DNA of 17,338 bases, taken from Bacillota bacterium (GTDB lineage Bacteria; Eremiobacterota; SpSt-956; JAKJGF01). The DNA is taken from NCBI GenBank assembly GCA_029555925.1, contig JAKPQU010000175.1, forward strand, positions 1-17,338, given 5' to 3'. Each line of letters begins with the position of its first letter. Positions within the stretch are counted from its first letter, which is position 1. Both the position numbers and the translations under genes were made by a program. Positions 1-6,189 of this stretch are shown in pieces. The notes below the pieces were generated by a model, which did no database searches, had not been told where the DNA came from, and saw only the letters and a program-made list of their open reading frames with translations.

Positions 1-48
1 TATTGGAAGCTATAAACATAGCCTTTTTAAAAACACCCTCTCCTTAAT

Positions 49-68
49 CCTCTCCCTCAAGGGAGAGG
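49..68. repeat. Small palindromic intergenic repeat
   Basis: A perfect inverted repeat, CCTCTCCCT / AGGGAGAGG with a 2-nt loop, preceded by a CCCTCTCC half-motif at 36-43. It lies in noncoding DNA left of the ATP-grasp gene. Similar CCCTCTCC-type palindromes are scattered as REP-like elements in many bacterial genomes (from memory). There is no T-tract, so an intrinsic terminator is not supported. Confidence 0.6.
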
Positions 69-124
69 AAATAAGAGGCAAATCCTTTAAGCAGAAATAC
101 AATATTCCTTAACTTAATGACATT

Positions 125-148
125 GCGCGTTACGCGTTACGCGTCACG
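125..148. repeat. ACGCGT heptamer array (copy 1)
   Basis: Tandem 7-nt units in which the palindromic hexamer ACGCGT is separated by single T or C bases. The array lies just upstream of the promoter box of the ATP-grasp gene. The same unit recurs in the window at 3312-3340, 4701-4728, 16903-16916 and 17261-17281. Confidence 0.8.
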
Positions 149-156
149 ACCTTAAA

Positions 157-185
157 TTCTAATAAGTTATGAAATACACTATAAT
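157..185 (+). promoter_or_regulatory. Promoter box of the ATP-grasp gene
   Basis: A perfect -10 TATAAT (180-185) lies 17 nt after a weak -35 (TTCTAA, 157-162). The spacer holds GTTATGAAA. Nearly the same 29-nt block occurs on the minus strand at 16861-16889, ahead of the minor pilin operon. A 19-nt exact match (GTTATGAAATACACTATAA) recurs at 17014-17032. The predicted transcription start near 192 leaves a leader of about 20 nt that carries the Shine-Dalgarno AAAGGAA (199-205). Confidence 0.6.
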
Positions 186-212
186 ATATAAATATATGAA
201 AGGAATTTATTT

Positions 213-1373
213 ATGAATTTAGTTTTTTTATCACCCCATTTTCCCCCGAACTATCACCTTTTCTGTGTGAGATTGAAAGATATGGGAGTAAATGTTCTGG
301 GTATAGCAGATGCACCATATGAGGAATTGAATGACGAACTGAAAGGGGCTCTCACTGAATATTATAAAGTAGATAATATGGAAGATTACGATCAGGTTCT
401 GAAAGCCGTCGGTTTCTTTACCCATAAATACGGGAAGATAGACAGAGTAGAATCCCATAATGAACACTGGCTGGAAACAGAGGCAAGACTCAGAAGTGAT
501 TTTAATATGATCGGTATAAACAGTGCCACTGTTGAACACATAAAATTAAAATCCCTTATGAAAAAGAAATTTAAAGGAGCAGGTCTTCCTGTAGCACAGG
601 GAAAAGTTGTTAAAGACATAAAAGAAGCGGAAGCTTTTATTAAAAAAGTATCTTACCCTGTCATAGCAAAACCTGATAAAGGAGTGGGTGCTTCAAATAC
701 CTATAAAATCCATAACAGACAGGAACTGGAAGACTTTTTTGCAAAGAAAACACCTGTTGATTATATTATGGAAGAATTTGTTGACGGTAATATATTTACC
801 TTTGACGGCCTGACAGACAGAGAGGGGAATATTGTTTTCTACACATCCCATACCTATGGTCAGGGTGTAATGGAATCCGTCCATGAAGACAATGACATGT
901 ATTATTATTCCTTCCGGGAAATACCGGCAGATCTGGAAGATGCAGGCTTCAAAATAGTTAAAGCATTCAATGTAAAAGAAAAATTTTTCCACTTCGAATT
1001 TTTTAGAAAAAAGGATGGAAACGGTATAATTCCTCTGGAAGTAAATATAAGGCCACCGGGAGGTCTCACTACAGACATGTTCAATTTTGCCTGTGATATT
1101 GATGTATACAGAGCATGGGCAGAAATAATAGCTACAGGAAAATTATCCTTTGAGTACAGCAGAAAATTCCACTGCTGCTATATAGGAAGGAAATATAGTA
1201 AAAACTATAAATATACCCATGATGAAGTAATCGATAAATATAAAGATTTAATAGTACTTCACAAGGAAATGCCTCCCCTGTTTCATATTATGGGTAATTA
1301 TGCCTATCTTGTACGTTCGGAAGATTTCAATGTAATAAAAGAGGCAATCGATTTTATTCTCCTGAAACAGTAA
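213..1373 (+). CDS. ATP-grasp domain carboxylate-amine ligase-like protein
   Basis: This 386-residue protein has the ATP-grasp fold, which joins a carboxylate to a nucleophile through an acyl-phosphate with ATP. Residues 1-100 form the preATP-grasp domain. The nucleotide-binding part shows YPVIAKPDKGVGAS (148-161), MEEFVDGNIFTFDGL (186-200), E262, and the metal-binding segment LEVNIRPPGG (275-284; E276, N278). Length is normal for stand-alone ATP-grasp ligases of the carbamoyl-phosphate-synthase-large-subunit-like group. The start is supported by AAAGGAA 7 nt upstream. It appears monocistronic, with repeats upstream and a kinase relic on the other strand downstream. The substrate cannot be read from sequence; peptide or amino-acid ligation is the usual role in the family. 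Confidence 0.85.
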   Translation: MNLVFLSPHFPPNYHLFCVRLKDMGVNVLGIADAPYEELNDELKGALTEYYKVDNMEDYDQVLKAVGFFTHKYGKIDRVESHNEHWLETEARLRSDFNMIGINSATVEHIKLKSLMKKKFKGAGLPVAQGKVVKDIKEAEAFIKKVSYPVIAKPDKGVGASNTYKIHNRQELEDFFAKKTPVDYIMEEFVDGNIFTFDGLTDREGNIVFYTSHTYGQGVMESVHEDNDMYYYSFREIPADLEDAGFKIVKAFNVKEKFFHFEFFRKKDGNGIIPLEVNIRPPGGLTTDMFNFACDIDVYRAWAEIIATGKLSFEYSRKFHCCYIGRKYSKNYKYTHDEVIDKYKDLIVLHKEMPPLFHIMGNYAYLVRSEDFNVIKEAIDFILLKQ

Positions 1374-1378
1374 GAGAC

Positions 1379-1448
1379 GATATTTTATGTAGACTTACAA
1401 TGAGCTAAAGCTTCATCAAAGGTTTGCACAAAATTTATCAGTCAAAAT
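1379..1448. repeat. Duplicated kinase 3' flank, copy A
   Basis: This stretch aligns imperfectly with 2111-2183. Both begin with GATATT and share GTAgACTTAC-like and GGTTTxCACAxxATTTAT motifs; both end in GTCAAAAT. Copy A lies just 3' of the kinase relic, and copy B lies at and beyond the 3' end of the intact kinase. The arrangement indicates that the two kinase genes arose by tandem duplication including their downstream flank. Confidence 0.6.
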
Positions 1449-1449
1449 T

Positions 1450-2077
1450 TTAAAATGTATAATAAATATATAAGATTACTGCAAGTAATGGGATATATGG
1501 AGCGACAAGAGTAAAATATCCGAAAAAACTTCTATCAGGGCAGAAATTTCCCCTATCATCGACAGGTAAAGGTATATCCTCAAGGATTTCTGCCCTGTTT
1601 CTATTGGCAGGGTCATACATGATAGTCACCCTGTCATGAACTTTACAGTCTCTGAAACTGTTCTTTATCGTAATATTCCTGTGAATTTTTCCTTCATCAG
1701 TAATAAGTATAAAAAACAGATAAGAATTTTTACCGGGTTGTTTTTTCTTCTAAAATTCCTTTTAAAGAACCGGGTGGGGGTCATCCAGCGTCTGTCCTTC
1801 TATGTATTCGATTACCATATAAAGTCTATCTTTATAGATAAAATGTTCATAAAAATAGGGTAATCCCGGATGGTTAATACTCCTTCAAAATATTTATTTC
1901 CTTATAAAAACTTTTCAGAGCCACGTCCTTTTCTATGGCTGATGAAAAATCTGCCAGTTCTTTAATGGCATAATAAACATCTTTATTATCACTTGCCAGA
2001 TAGACCTGTGACATGCCACCGGAACCGAGAGTTTTTACTATGGTATAACCTTCTATAACCTGGCCTTCTTCAATCAT
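1450..2077 (-). pseudogene. Decayed Ser/Thr protein kinase gene (N-lobe plus C-terminal tail only)
   Basis: The gene opens with a good Shine-Dalgarno (GGAGG, complement of 2085-2089) and ATG at 2077. It encodes a kinase N-lobe: glycine loop LGSGGMSQVYLAS and lysine motif YAIKEL. The frame stops at 1874-1876. A second frame continues the homology (NHPGLPYFYEHF, then MVIEYIEGQTLDD) until a stop at 1762-1764. A third frame, open from 1749 to a stop at 1450-1452, encodes a tail resembling DUF3592 (KIHRNITIKN... RVTIMYDPANRNRAEIL) plus a final hydrophobic segment. The catalytic loop, DFG motif and most of the C-lobe are absent. Frameshifts combined with a large internal loss argue for a true pseudogene, not a sequencing error. 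It is adjacent and paralogous to the intact kinase at 2177-3304. Confidence 0.75.
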
Positions 2078-2110
2078 TATACAGCCTCCATGTAAAATAT
2101 GAGAGTGTAA

Positions 2111-2183
2111 GATATTCGTGTAAACTTACCATAAAATGACACTTTTATAGAGGTTTACACAGCATTTATTACACAGTCAAAAT
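2111..2183. repeat. Duplicated kinase 3' flank, copy B
   Basis: Partner of the sequence at 1379-1448. It overlaps the last bases (stop codon) of the intact kinase gene and lies between the intact gene and the relic. Confidence 0.6.
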
Positions 2184-3304
2184 ATGAATCTCAGTAATTT
2201 ATAAATAAAAAACATAAAATCAAATAAAAGAATGAGAAGCAGACATGCATGAATTAGATTTCTTACCGGACTTATATCTTTTATTATTCCTGATACAGGC
2301 AGGGGCAGAGAAAATAAAAGCAATAAAAACCATATTAAAAATCCTCCGCCCTTCATAATAGCTCCCGGAATTAAAGGATAACAGATTGTTATAGTAACTA
2401 TAACCGGTGCCCAGTCTTCAATAAGCTCTCCGTAAGTTCCGGGAGCTCTTAATTTATAACGGCTCTGTGGTTTTATAGCAGGAACTTTTACTCCCCTGTA
2501 ATTCATAAGAGCTTCTTTAAAATCCTTCATACTCAAATATCTGTTTAAAGGCTGAATTTCTATAGATTTAAGAACTATTTTCTCCAGTGTTTCCGGTATG
2601 TCAGGATAGAGACTTTTCATCGGAGGAAATTTAAAAGGACTTTCCGCAGGATCATATTTCGTAAGCATCTGAAACAGCAATACTCCGAGACTGTATATAT
2701 CTGATTGAGGACTGGACTGAACCTGACCTTTATATAATTCAGGCGGTGCATATCCGGGAGAACCGAGACGAAAGGTATCTACGGATTTATCGGGATTATA
2801 ATAACGGGCTATGCCGAAATCAATAATTTTTACTCTTCCCATCTGTGTTATCATAATATTTGCCGGTTTTATATCCCTGTAAACGATTGGAAATTCAAAA
2901 GAATTGTGCAGATAATCCATAATATCCGCAATTTCTATGGCCCATGAAATACTTTTTTCAACAGTTACCGACTCCGGGACGGATTTAAGTATTTCTTCAA
3001 GAGTCTGTCCGTCGATATACTCTATAACAAGATAATCTTTATGGTTTTCCTTAAAAAAATCAAAAATCTTCGGTATTCCGTCATGAGAAAATCGTTTCAT
3101 AAATTCGGCTTCTTTTTTAAACAGTTCCCCTGCCTGTTCCGGATCATCAAAACCTGCAAGGGAAGGGTTCAATTCTTTAATTACAAGTCTCATATAAGGA
3201 GGGCACAGGGTATCTGCAAGATAAGCATTACCCATGCCTCCCTTGCCGAGAAGCCTTATTATATTATATGTACCTTTAAGTATTGTTCCCTGCGATATTT
3301 CCAT
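2177..3304 (-). CDS. Membrane-anchored Ser/Thr protein kinase (PknB/Hanks type)
   Basis: A 375-residue eukaryotic-type kinase that phosphorylates Ser/Thr of protein targets. The glycine-rich loop LGKGGMGNAYLA lies at 19-30 and the ATP-anchoring lysine K43 in VIKEL. The catalytic loop YRDIKPANIM (142-151) has D144 as base, DFG is at 162-164, and an activation segment with GSPGYAPPELY follows. All key residues are present, so it should be active. The C-terminal tail (about 300-375) is strongly hydrophobic with two or three membrane segments and no extracellular sensor, so the kinase probably sits on the cytoplasmic face. The ATG at 3304 has no Shine-Dalgarno; an ACGCGT-type array ends 7 nt upstream. 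The relic at 1450-2077 is its tandem paralogue. Substrates are unknown. Confidence 0.92.
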   Translation of the reverse strand: MEISQGTILKGTYNIIRLLGKGGMGNAYLADTLCPPYMRLVIKELNPSLAGFDDPEQAGELFKKEAEFMKRFSHDGIPKIFDFFKENHKDYLVIEYIDGQTLEEILKSVPESVTVEKSISWAIEIADIMDYLHNSFEFPIVYRDIKPANIMITQMGRVKIIDFGIARYYNPDKSVDTFRLGSPGYAPPELYKGQVQSSPQSDIYSLGVLLFQMLTKYDPAESPFKFPPMKSLYPDIPETLEKIVLKSIEIQPLNRYLSMKDFKEALMNYRGVKVPAIKPQSRYKLRAPGTYGELIEDWAPVIVTITICYPLIPGAIMKGGGFLIWFLLLLFSLPLPVSGIIKDISPVRNLIHACLLLILLFDFMFFIYKLLRFIF

Positions 3305-3311
3305 AATAGTT

Positions 3312-3340
3312 CGTGACGCGTGACGCTAACGCGTCACGCG
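3312..3340. repeat. ACGCGT heptamer array (copy 2), abutting a start codon
   Basis: Units of GTGACGC/GTAACGC type, partly inverted in the middle (GACGCTAACGCGTC). On the minus strand the array ends 7 nt before the ATG of the kinase, occupying the place where the ribosome binding site and leader should be. Confidence 0.8.
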
Positions 3341-3452
3341 AGGCAACTGAAAATTTAACACCTGTCATAAGATAAATACTGAATCTTATAGAATAAATCC
3401 TTCGATGCTCTTCCGTTAGTACTTTGATATAAAAATGTGTGGTTAACTTTCA

Positions 3453-3488
3453 CCCTCTTTCAATGTAAAATAATTACAAGAAAGAGGG
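3453..3488 (+). promoter_or_regulatory. Hairpin sequestering the transposase ribosome binding site
   Basis: CCCTCTTTC (3453-3461) pairs perfectly with GAAAGAGGG (3480-3488). Inside, TGTAA (3464-3468) pairs with TTACA (3474-3478) around a 5-nt loop. The 3' arm is the Shine-Dalgarno of the transposase. In several IS families, hairpins over the transposase initiation region limit translation from read-through transcripts; that role here is inferred. Confidence 0.55.
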
Positions 3489-3497
3489 ATGAAAAAA

Positions 3498-4076
3498 ATG
3501 AAAAAACCACAAAATTGGGGACAAAGTTGTCCCAATCCTGATTGTAATTGTTATGGCAAGAATAGTCAAGGTAATATTCGTTCAGTTGCATCATATTTGA
3601 CACAAAGTGGTAAGAGAAGAATATTTGAGTGTAAGGAATGTAATGAAATGTTTTCAGAAACAAGATATACAGTATTCTATGATTTAAGGACACCAGAAGA
3701 GAAGGTAATGATGGCTTTAAAAATGATATTGGTAAAAGTAGAATTATCAGGTATATCCTTTGTCCTCGGAGTAAAAGAAGAAACTGTATTGGAATGGCTT
3801 AAAAAGGCATCTAAAAAAGCAAAAGAAATAAATGAAGTATTGATGAAAGAACTTTCTGTGACAGAAGTGCAGTTGGACGAGATGTGGAGTTATGTTTTAC
3901 GTAAGAATAGCAAATTATCAGGTTCTGATATAGAGAGTCCAGATGGTGCAGAAGATGGTCGTCAATGGATTTGGATAGGCTTTGCTCCTATCAGTCAATT
4001 AATTCTTACAACAGTCGTAGGGCCAAGAACATATAAAACTGCTTTGACTCTTATAAAAGCCATAGCTTCATCATGA
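3498..4076 (+). pseudogene. IS1-family transposase, 3'-truncated
   Basis: Single-frame IS1-like transposase. An N-terminal zinc ribbon (CPNPDCNCYG, then FECKECNEMF) is followed by a helix-turn-helix-like region (LSGISFVLGVKEETVLEWLKKA). The start of the DDE domain follows, with the first catalytic Asp in VQLDEMWSYV. The frame ends shortly after GPRTYKTALTLIKAIASS, so the remaining catalytic Asp and Glu/Asp are missing and the protein should be inactive. About 100 or more residues are lost compared with full-length single-frame IS1 relatives (from memory). An ATG at 3489 touches the AGAGGG motif directly; the ATG at 3498 has that motif 9 nt upstream and is the better start. Terminal inverted repeats could not be identified. 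A near-consensus promoter for the next gene begins 5 nt after the stop. Confidence 0.8.
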
Positions 4077-4081
4077 AACAT

Positions 4082-4110
4082 TTGACTTACTGATATAAAT
4101 ATTGCATAAT
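4082..4110 (+). promoter_or_regulatory. Near-consensus sigma70-type promoter
   Basis: TTGACT (4082-4087), a 17-nt spacer, and CATAAT (4105-4110). It sits directly after the truncated transposase. With a transcription start near 4117, it gives a short leader carrying the Shine-Dalgarno GGGAGGA (4130-4136) of the 4144 gene. Confidence 0.7.
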
Positions 4111-4143
4111 AGTGTGTATATCAGTACATGGGAGGACTAAAAA

Positions 4144-4617
4144 ATGAAGTATTATGTATATGAATCTACTATTGATGAAAAAGAGAGAAAATTTATATCT
4201 ATTGTCGGAACCGAGATTATATTCGAAAAAGGTATGAAAAAAGAAGTAATAGTAGGTGAATTAAAAGAAGGCCTGGAATTAAAAAGGGACAACTTCATAC
4301 CGAACAAAGCATTCCTTGAAGTATTTCACGGTGTAATATCCAGAGAAATAATTCATGATCCCGATGCCATAAGTGAAGCGGAGAAAATAAAAGAAGGTTT
4401 TGTATATGTTATAGATAAGAGAGTAGGAAACCCTGAAGGAAATATAAATACCGAAGATATAATAGGGGCCATACAGGTCGATAAAGGGTCTCTGGTAGAT
4501 AACAGTTATCATGGAAATCCGAATTATTGTCTCCTGACAGATGAGGGATTATTTCAATTATCCGATACTCTTGAGGCAGGACTCTTAAAAGAGCTTGAAA
4601 AAATTATGGTGTCGTGA
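4144..4617 (+). CDS. Hypothetical protein, 157 residues
   Basis: I do not recognise this family. The protein is soluble, acidic and Lys/Glu-rich, with no signal peptide or membrane segment. A regular alternation of charged and hydrophobic residues suggests a mixed alpha/beta fold. The segment EGFVYVIDKRVGNPEGN (85-101) and a C-terminal helix (LEAGLLKELEKI) stand out. The start is well supported: Shine-Dalgarno GGGAGGA at 4130-4136 with 7-nt spacing, and a good promoter at 4082-4110. The gene is monocistronic. Its last codons and stop (GTG TCG TGA) fall inside the first unit of a GTCGTGA tandem repeat, so the original C-terminus may have been altered when the repeat arrived. It lies between an IS remnant and a repeat island, as accessory genes often do. 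Confidence 0.75.
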   Translation: MKYYVYESTIDEKERKFISIVGTEIIFEKGMKKEVIVGELKEGLELKRDNFIPNKAFLEVFHGVISREIIHDPDAISEAEKIKEGFVYVIDKRVGNPEGNINTEDIIGAIQVDKGSLVDNSYHGNPNYCLLTDEGLFQLSDTLEAGLLKELEKIMVS

Positions 4618-4637
4618 GTCGTGAGTCGTGAGTCGTA
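4611..4637. repeat. GTCGTGA tandem heptamer array
   Basis: Three perfect GTCGTGA units (4611-4631) and a partial one, GTCGTA. It has the same period as the ACGCGT arrays but a different unit. The first unit holds the stop codon of the 4144 gene. Confidence 0.85.
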
Positions 4638-4638
4638 G

Positions 4639-4669
4639 GGGCGAACCACAGTGGTTCGCCCGGTACCGG
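4639..4669. repeat. Perfect inverted repeat with adjoining CCGGTACCGG palindrome
   Basis: GGGCGAACCAC (4639-4649) and GTGGTTCGCCC (4651-4661) form an 11-bp stem with a one-base centre. CCGGTACCGG (4660-4669) adjoins it. The GGGCGAACCAC type of palindrome resembles dispersed REP-like elements seen in diverse bacteria (from memory). No T-run follows, so a rho-independent terminator is not supported, though the hairpin could still stabilise the 3' end of the upstream mRNA. Confidence 0.7.
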
Positions 4670-4674
4670 TGAAA

Positions 4675-4728
4675 TTACGCATCACGCATCACTAACCACC
4701 CGTCACGCGTTACGCGTTACGCGTTACG
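4675..4728. repeat. ACGCGT heptamer array (copy 3) with degenerate units
   Basis: Degenerate units (TTACGCA, TCACGCA, TCACTAA) at 4675-4695 are followed by a regular run of ACGCGT spaced by T at 4701-4728. It ends about 50 nt upstream of the hydrolase start. Confidence 0.8.
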
Positions 4729-4779
4729 ATTCTTAAGAAGTAATATATAACCGGTCACTGAAAAAGGGGATGATTTTTT

Positions 4780-5421
4780 ATGATAGTCAAACAACTCTGT
4801 CCCGGCGGAGACAGAAATTTCAGCTATATTGCAGGAGATAAGGAAGGAGGTTCAGGGTTTATAATTGATCCTTCCTATAATCCTGAGATGATTTTAGAAG
4901 AGTCAAAAAAACTCGGCCTTGACATTAAATATATATTCTGCACCCATGGTCATGGCGATCATACGAACGGGAATAGTACAATAAGAAAACTTACAGGCAA
5001 AACTCCTTTGCTTTACGGTCACAGAGACGAAGAAACAGGTGTGACCGTTTCAGACGGAACAGAACTTCCTCTCGGTTCTTTAAATATAAAAATAATTCAT
5101 ACGCCGGGCCATACGGAAGATTCTATATGTATTTATACAGGGAATGCACTTTTCACGGGAGACACGCTTTTTGTCGGCAAAGTAGGAGGAACTCACAGCA
5201 GAGAAAATGCTTTGAAGGAATATTCATCATTACATGAAAAATTGATGACTATGCCTGAAGAAACAGTAGTTTACCCGGGACATAATTATGGGATTGCTCC
5301 TGTTTCTACGATAGGTGAAGAAAAGAAAAAAAATCCTTTTATAATTCAGCCTGATTTTGAAGCTTTTCTATATCTGAAAAATAACTGGGCACAATATAAA
5401 CTTGAACATGGAATTACATAA
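4780..5421 (+). CDS. Metallo-beta-lactamase-fold hydrolase (glyoxalase II-like)
   Basis: A 213-residue MBL-fold enzyme. The binuclear metal site is complete: THGHGDH (55-61; H56, H58, D60, H61), H111 in HTPGHTED, D128 in FTGDTLF, and H168 in YPGHNYG. Length and motif order match the short glyoxalase II-like/YcbL-type subgroup, which hydrolyse thioesters or related metabolites; the true substrate is not readable. Shine-Dalgarno AGGGGA (4765-4770) has 9-nt spacing. It is first in an operon with the methyltransferase and the M42-like peptidase. Its final codons (KLEHGIT and stop) lie within the first copy of a 60-bp tandem duplication and overlap the likely methyltransferase start by 14 nt. Confidence 0.9.
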   Translation: MIVKQLCPGGDRNFSYIAGDKEGGSGFIIDPSYNPEMILEESKKLGLDIKYIFCTHGHGDHTNGNSTIRKLTGKTPLLYGHRDEETGVTVSDGTELPLGSLNIKIIHTPGHTEDSICIYTGNALFTGDTLFVGKVGGTHSRENALKEYSSLHEKLMTMPEETVVYPGHNYGIAPVSTIGEEKKKNPFIIQPDFEAFLYLKNNWAQYKLEHGIT

Positions 5422-5514
5422 CTGGTATGAAGAAAGTTGTGGTACAGAGTACCTGATAAACTTGAACATGGAATTACATAACTGGTACGAAGAAAGTTTT
5501 GGTACGGACTACCT
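5396..5514 (+). repeat. Imperfect 60-bp tandem duplication across a gene junction
   Basis: Copy 1 (5396-5454) and copy 2 (5456-5514) have a period of exactly 60 nt and differ at about four positions. Each copy carries the hydrolase C-terminal codons with the stop and the methyltransferase N-terminal codons (MELHNWYEES). The period is 20 codons, so the methyltransferase frame stays open. Confidence 0.95.
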
Positions 5515-6187
5515 TTCTATCTATGCCCACAGGGATGACAGAGAGGCAGAAGATGACGTAAAAGATATAATAAAACTCACATGGGCAGAAAAGGACTGGC
5601 CTGTCCTTGATCTGTGCTGCGGAACGGGACGGCATCTTCGTGCCTTTCGAAGAGCAGGATATAAAGACCTGTACGGCATAGACCTTTCCGTAGATTTACT
5701 GACACAGGAAGACAGCATGGATATTACGTATATTCAGGGAGATATGAGGCATATTCCTTTCAAACAACATTTTCATCTGGTCTTAAGCCTCTTTACTTCC
5801 TTCGGTTATTTTTTCTCGGACAGTGAAAATTTAAAGGTTTTAGAGGAAGTAAAAGGATGTCTGATCCCGGGCGGCATATTTCTCCTGGATTATATGAACA
5901 GATCGTATATCGAAAAAAATTTAATTACAGAAGATACCGTATATAAGGACGGTAAAGAGATAATCTCAAACAGATGGATTTCCTGCGACGGCCTCCGTGT
6001 CGAAAAAAAAATAAAAATCAGAGAAAATAATGAGGAAAAAAACTATTACGAATCAGTAAGATTATTTACCTGTTCGGAACTGTATAACTTATTTAAAGAA
6101 GCAGGTTTTACAGATCTCAGATGTTACTGCGGACCGGACTCGGATAAAAGTCCGAGAATAACCTTTACAGGGAGAAAGGAATATTAA
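5408..6187 (+). CDS. Class I SAM-dependent methyltransferase
   Basis: This protein transfers a methyl group from S-adenosylmethionine to an unknown acceptor. From the 5408 ATG it is 259 residues. Motif I VLDLCCGTGR is at about 66-75, the acidic motif II is YGIDLS, and motif IV-like IQGDMRHIPF follows, then the Rossmann half ending in FTGRKEY. It fits the methyltransferase-11/25 group of small-molecule enzymes. Two in-frame ATG starts are possible: 5408, which includes the duplicated segment, and 5468, which begins with the same MELHNWYEES. Neither has a clear Shine-Dalgarno, so translation is probably coupled to the hydrolase, whose stop overlaps the 5408 start. I favour 5408 but 5468 (239 residues) is the likely ancestral start. 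The stop lies 2 nt before the peptidase gene. Confidence 0.88.
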   Translation: MELHNWYEESCGTEYLINLNMELHNWYEESFGTDYLSIYAHRDDREAEDDVKDIIKLTWAEKDWPVLDLCCGTGRHLRAFRRAGYKDLYGIDLSVDLLTQEDSMDITYIQGDMRHIPFKQHFHLVLSLFTSFGYFFSDSENLKVLEEVKGCLIPGGIFLLDYMNRSYIEKNLITEDTVYKDGKEIISNRWISCDGLRVEKKIKIRENNEEKNYYESVRLFTCSELYNLFKEAGFTDLRCYCGPDSDKSPRITFTGRKEY

Positions 6188-6189
6188 TC

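Noticed and set aside
1636..1863. Plus-strand open frame of 75 codons
   Set aside because: It is antisense to the kinase relic, has no ribosome site, and the minus strand carries clear kinase homology.
1764..1880. Sequencing error as cause of the kinase frameshifts
   Set aside because: The catalytic half of the kinase is also missing, which a simple base-calling error cannot explain.
3341..3452. Left terminal inverted repeat of the IS1-family element
   Set aside because: The right end is missing, so no matching pair could be found.
4611..4728. Possible CRISPR array
   Set aside because: Repeat units are only 7 nt long without unique spacers, and no cas genes are present.
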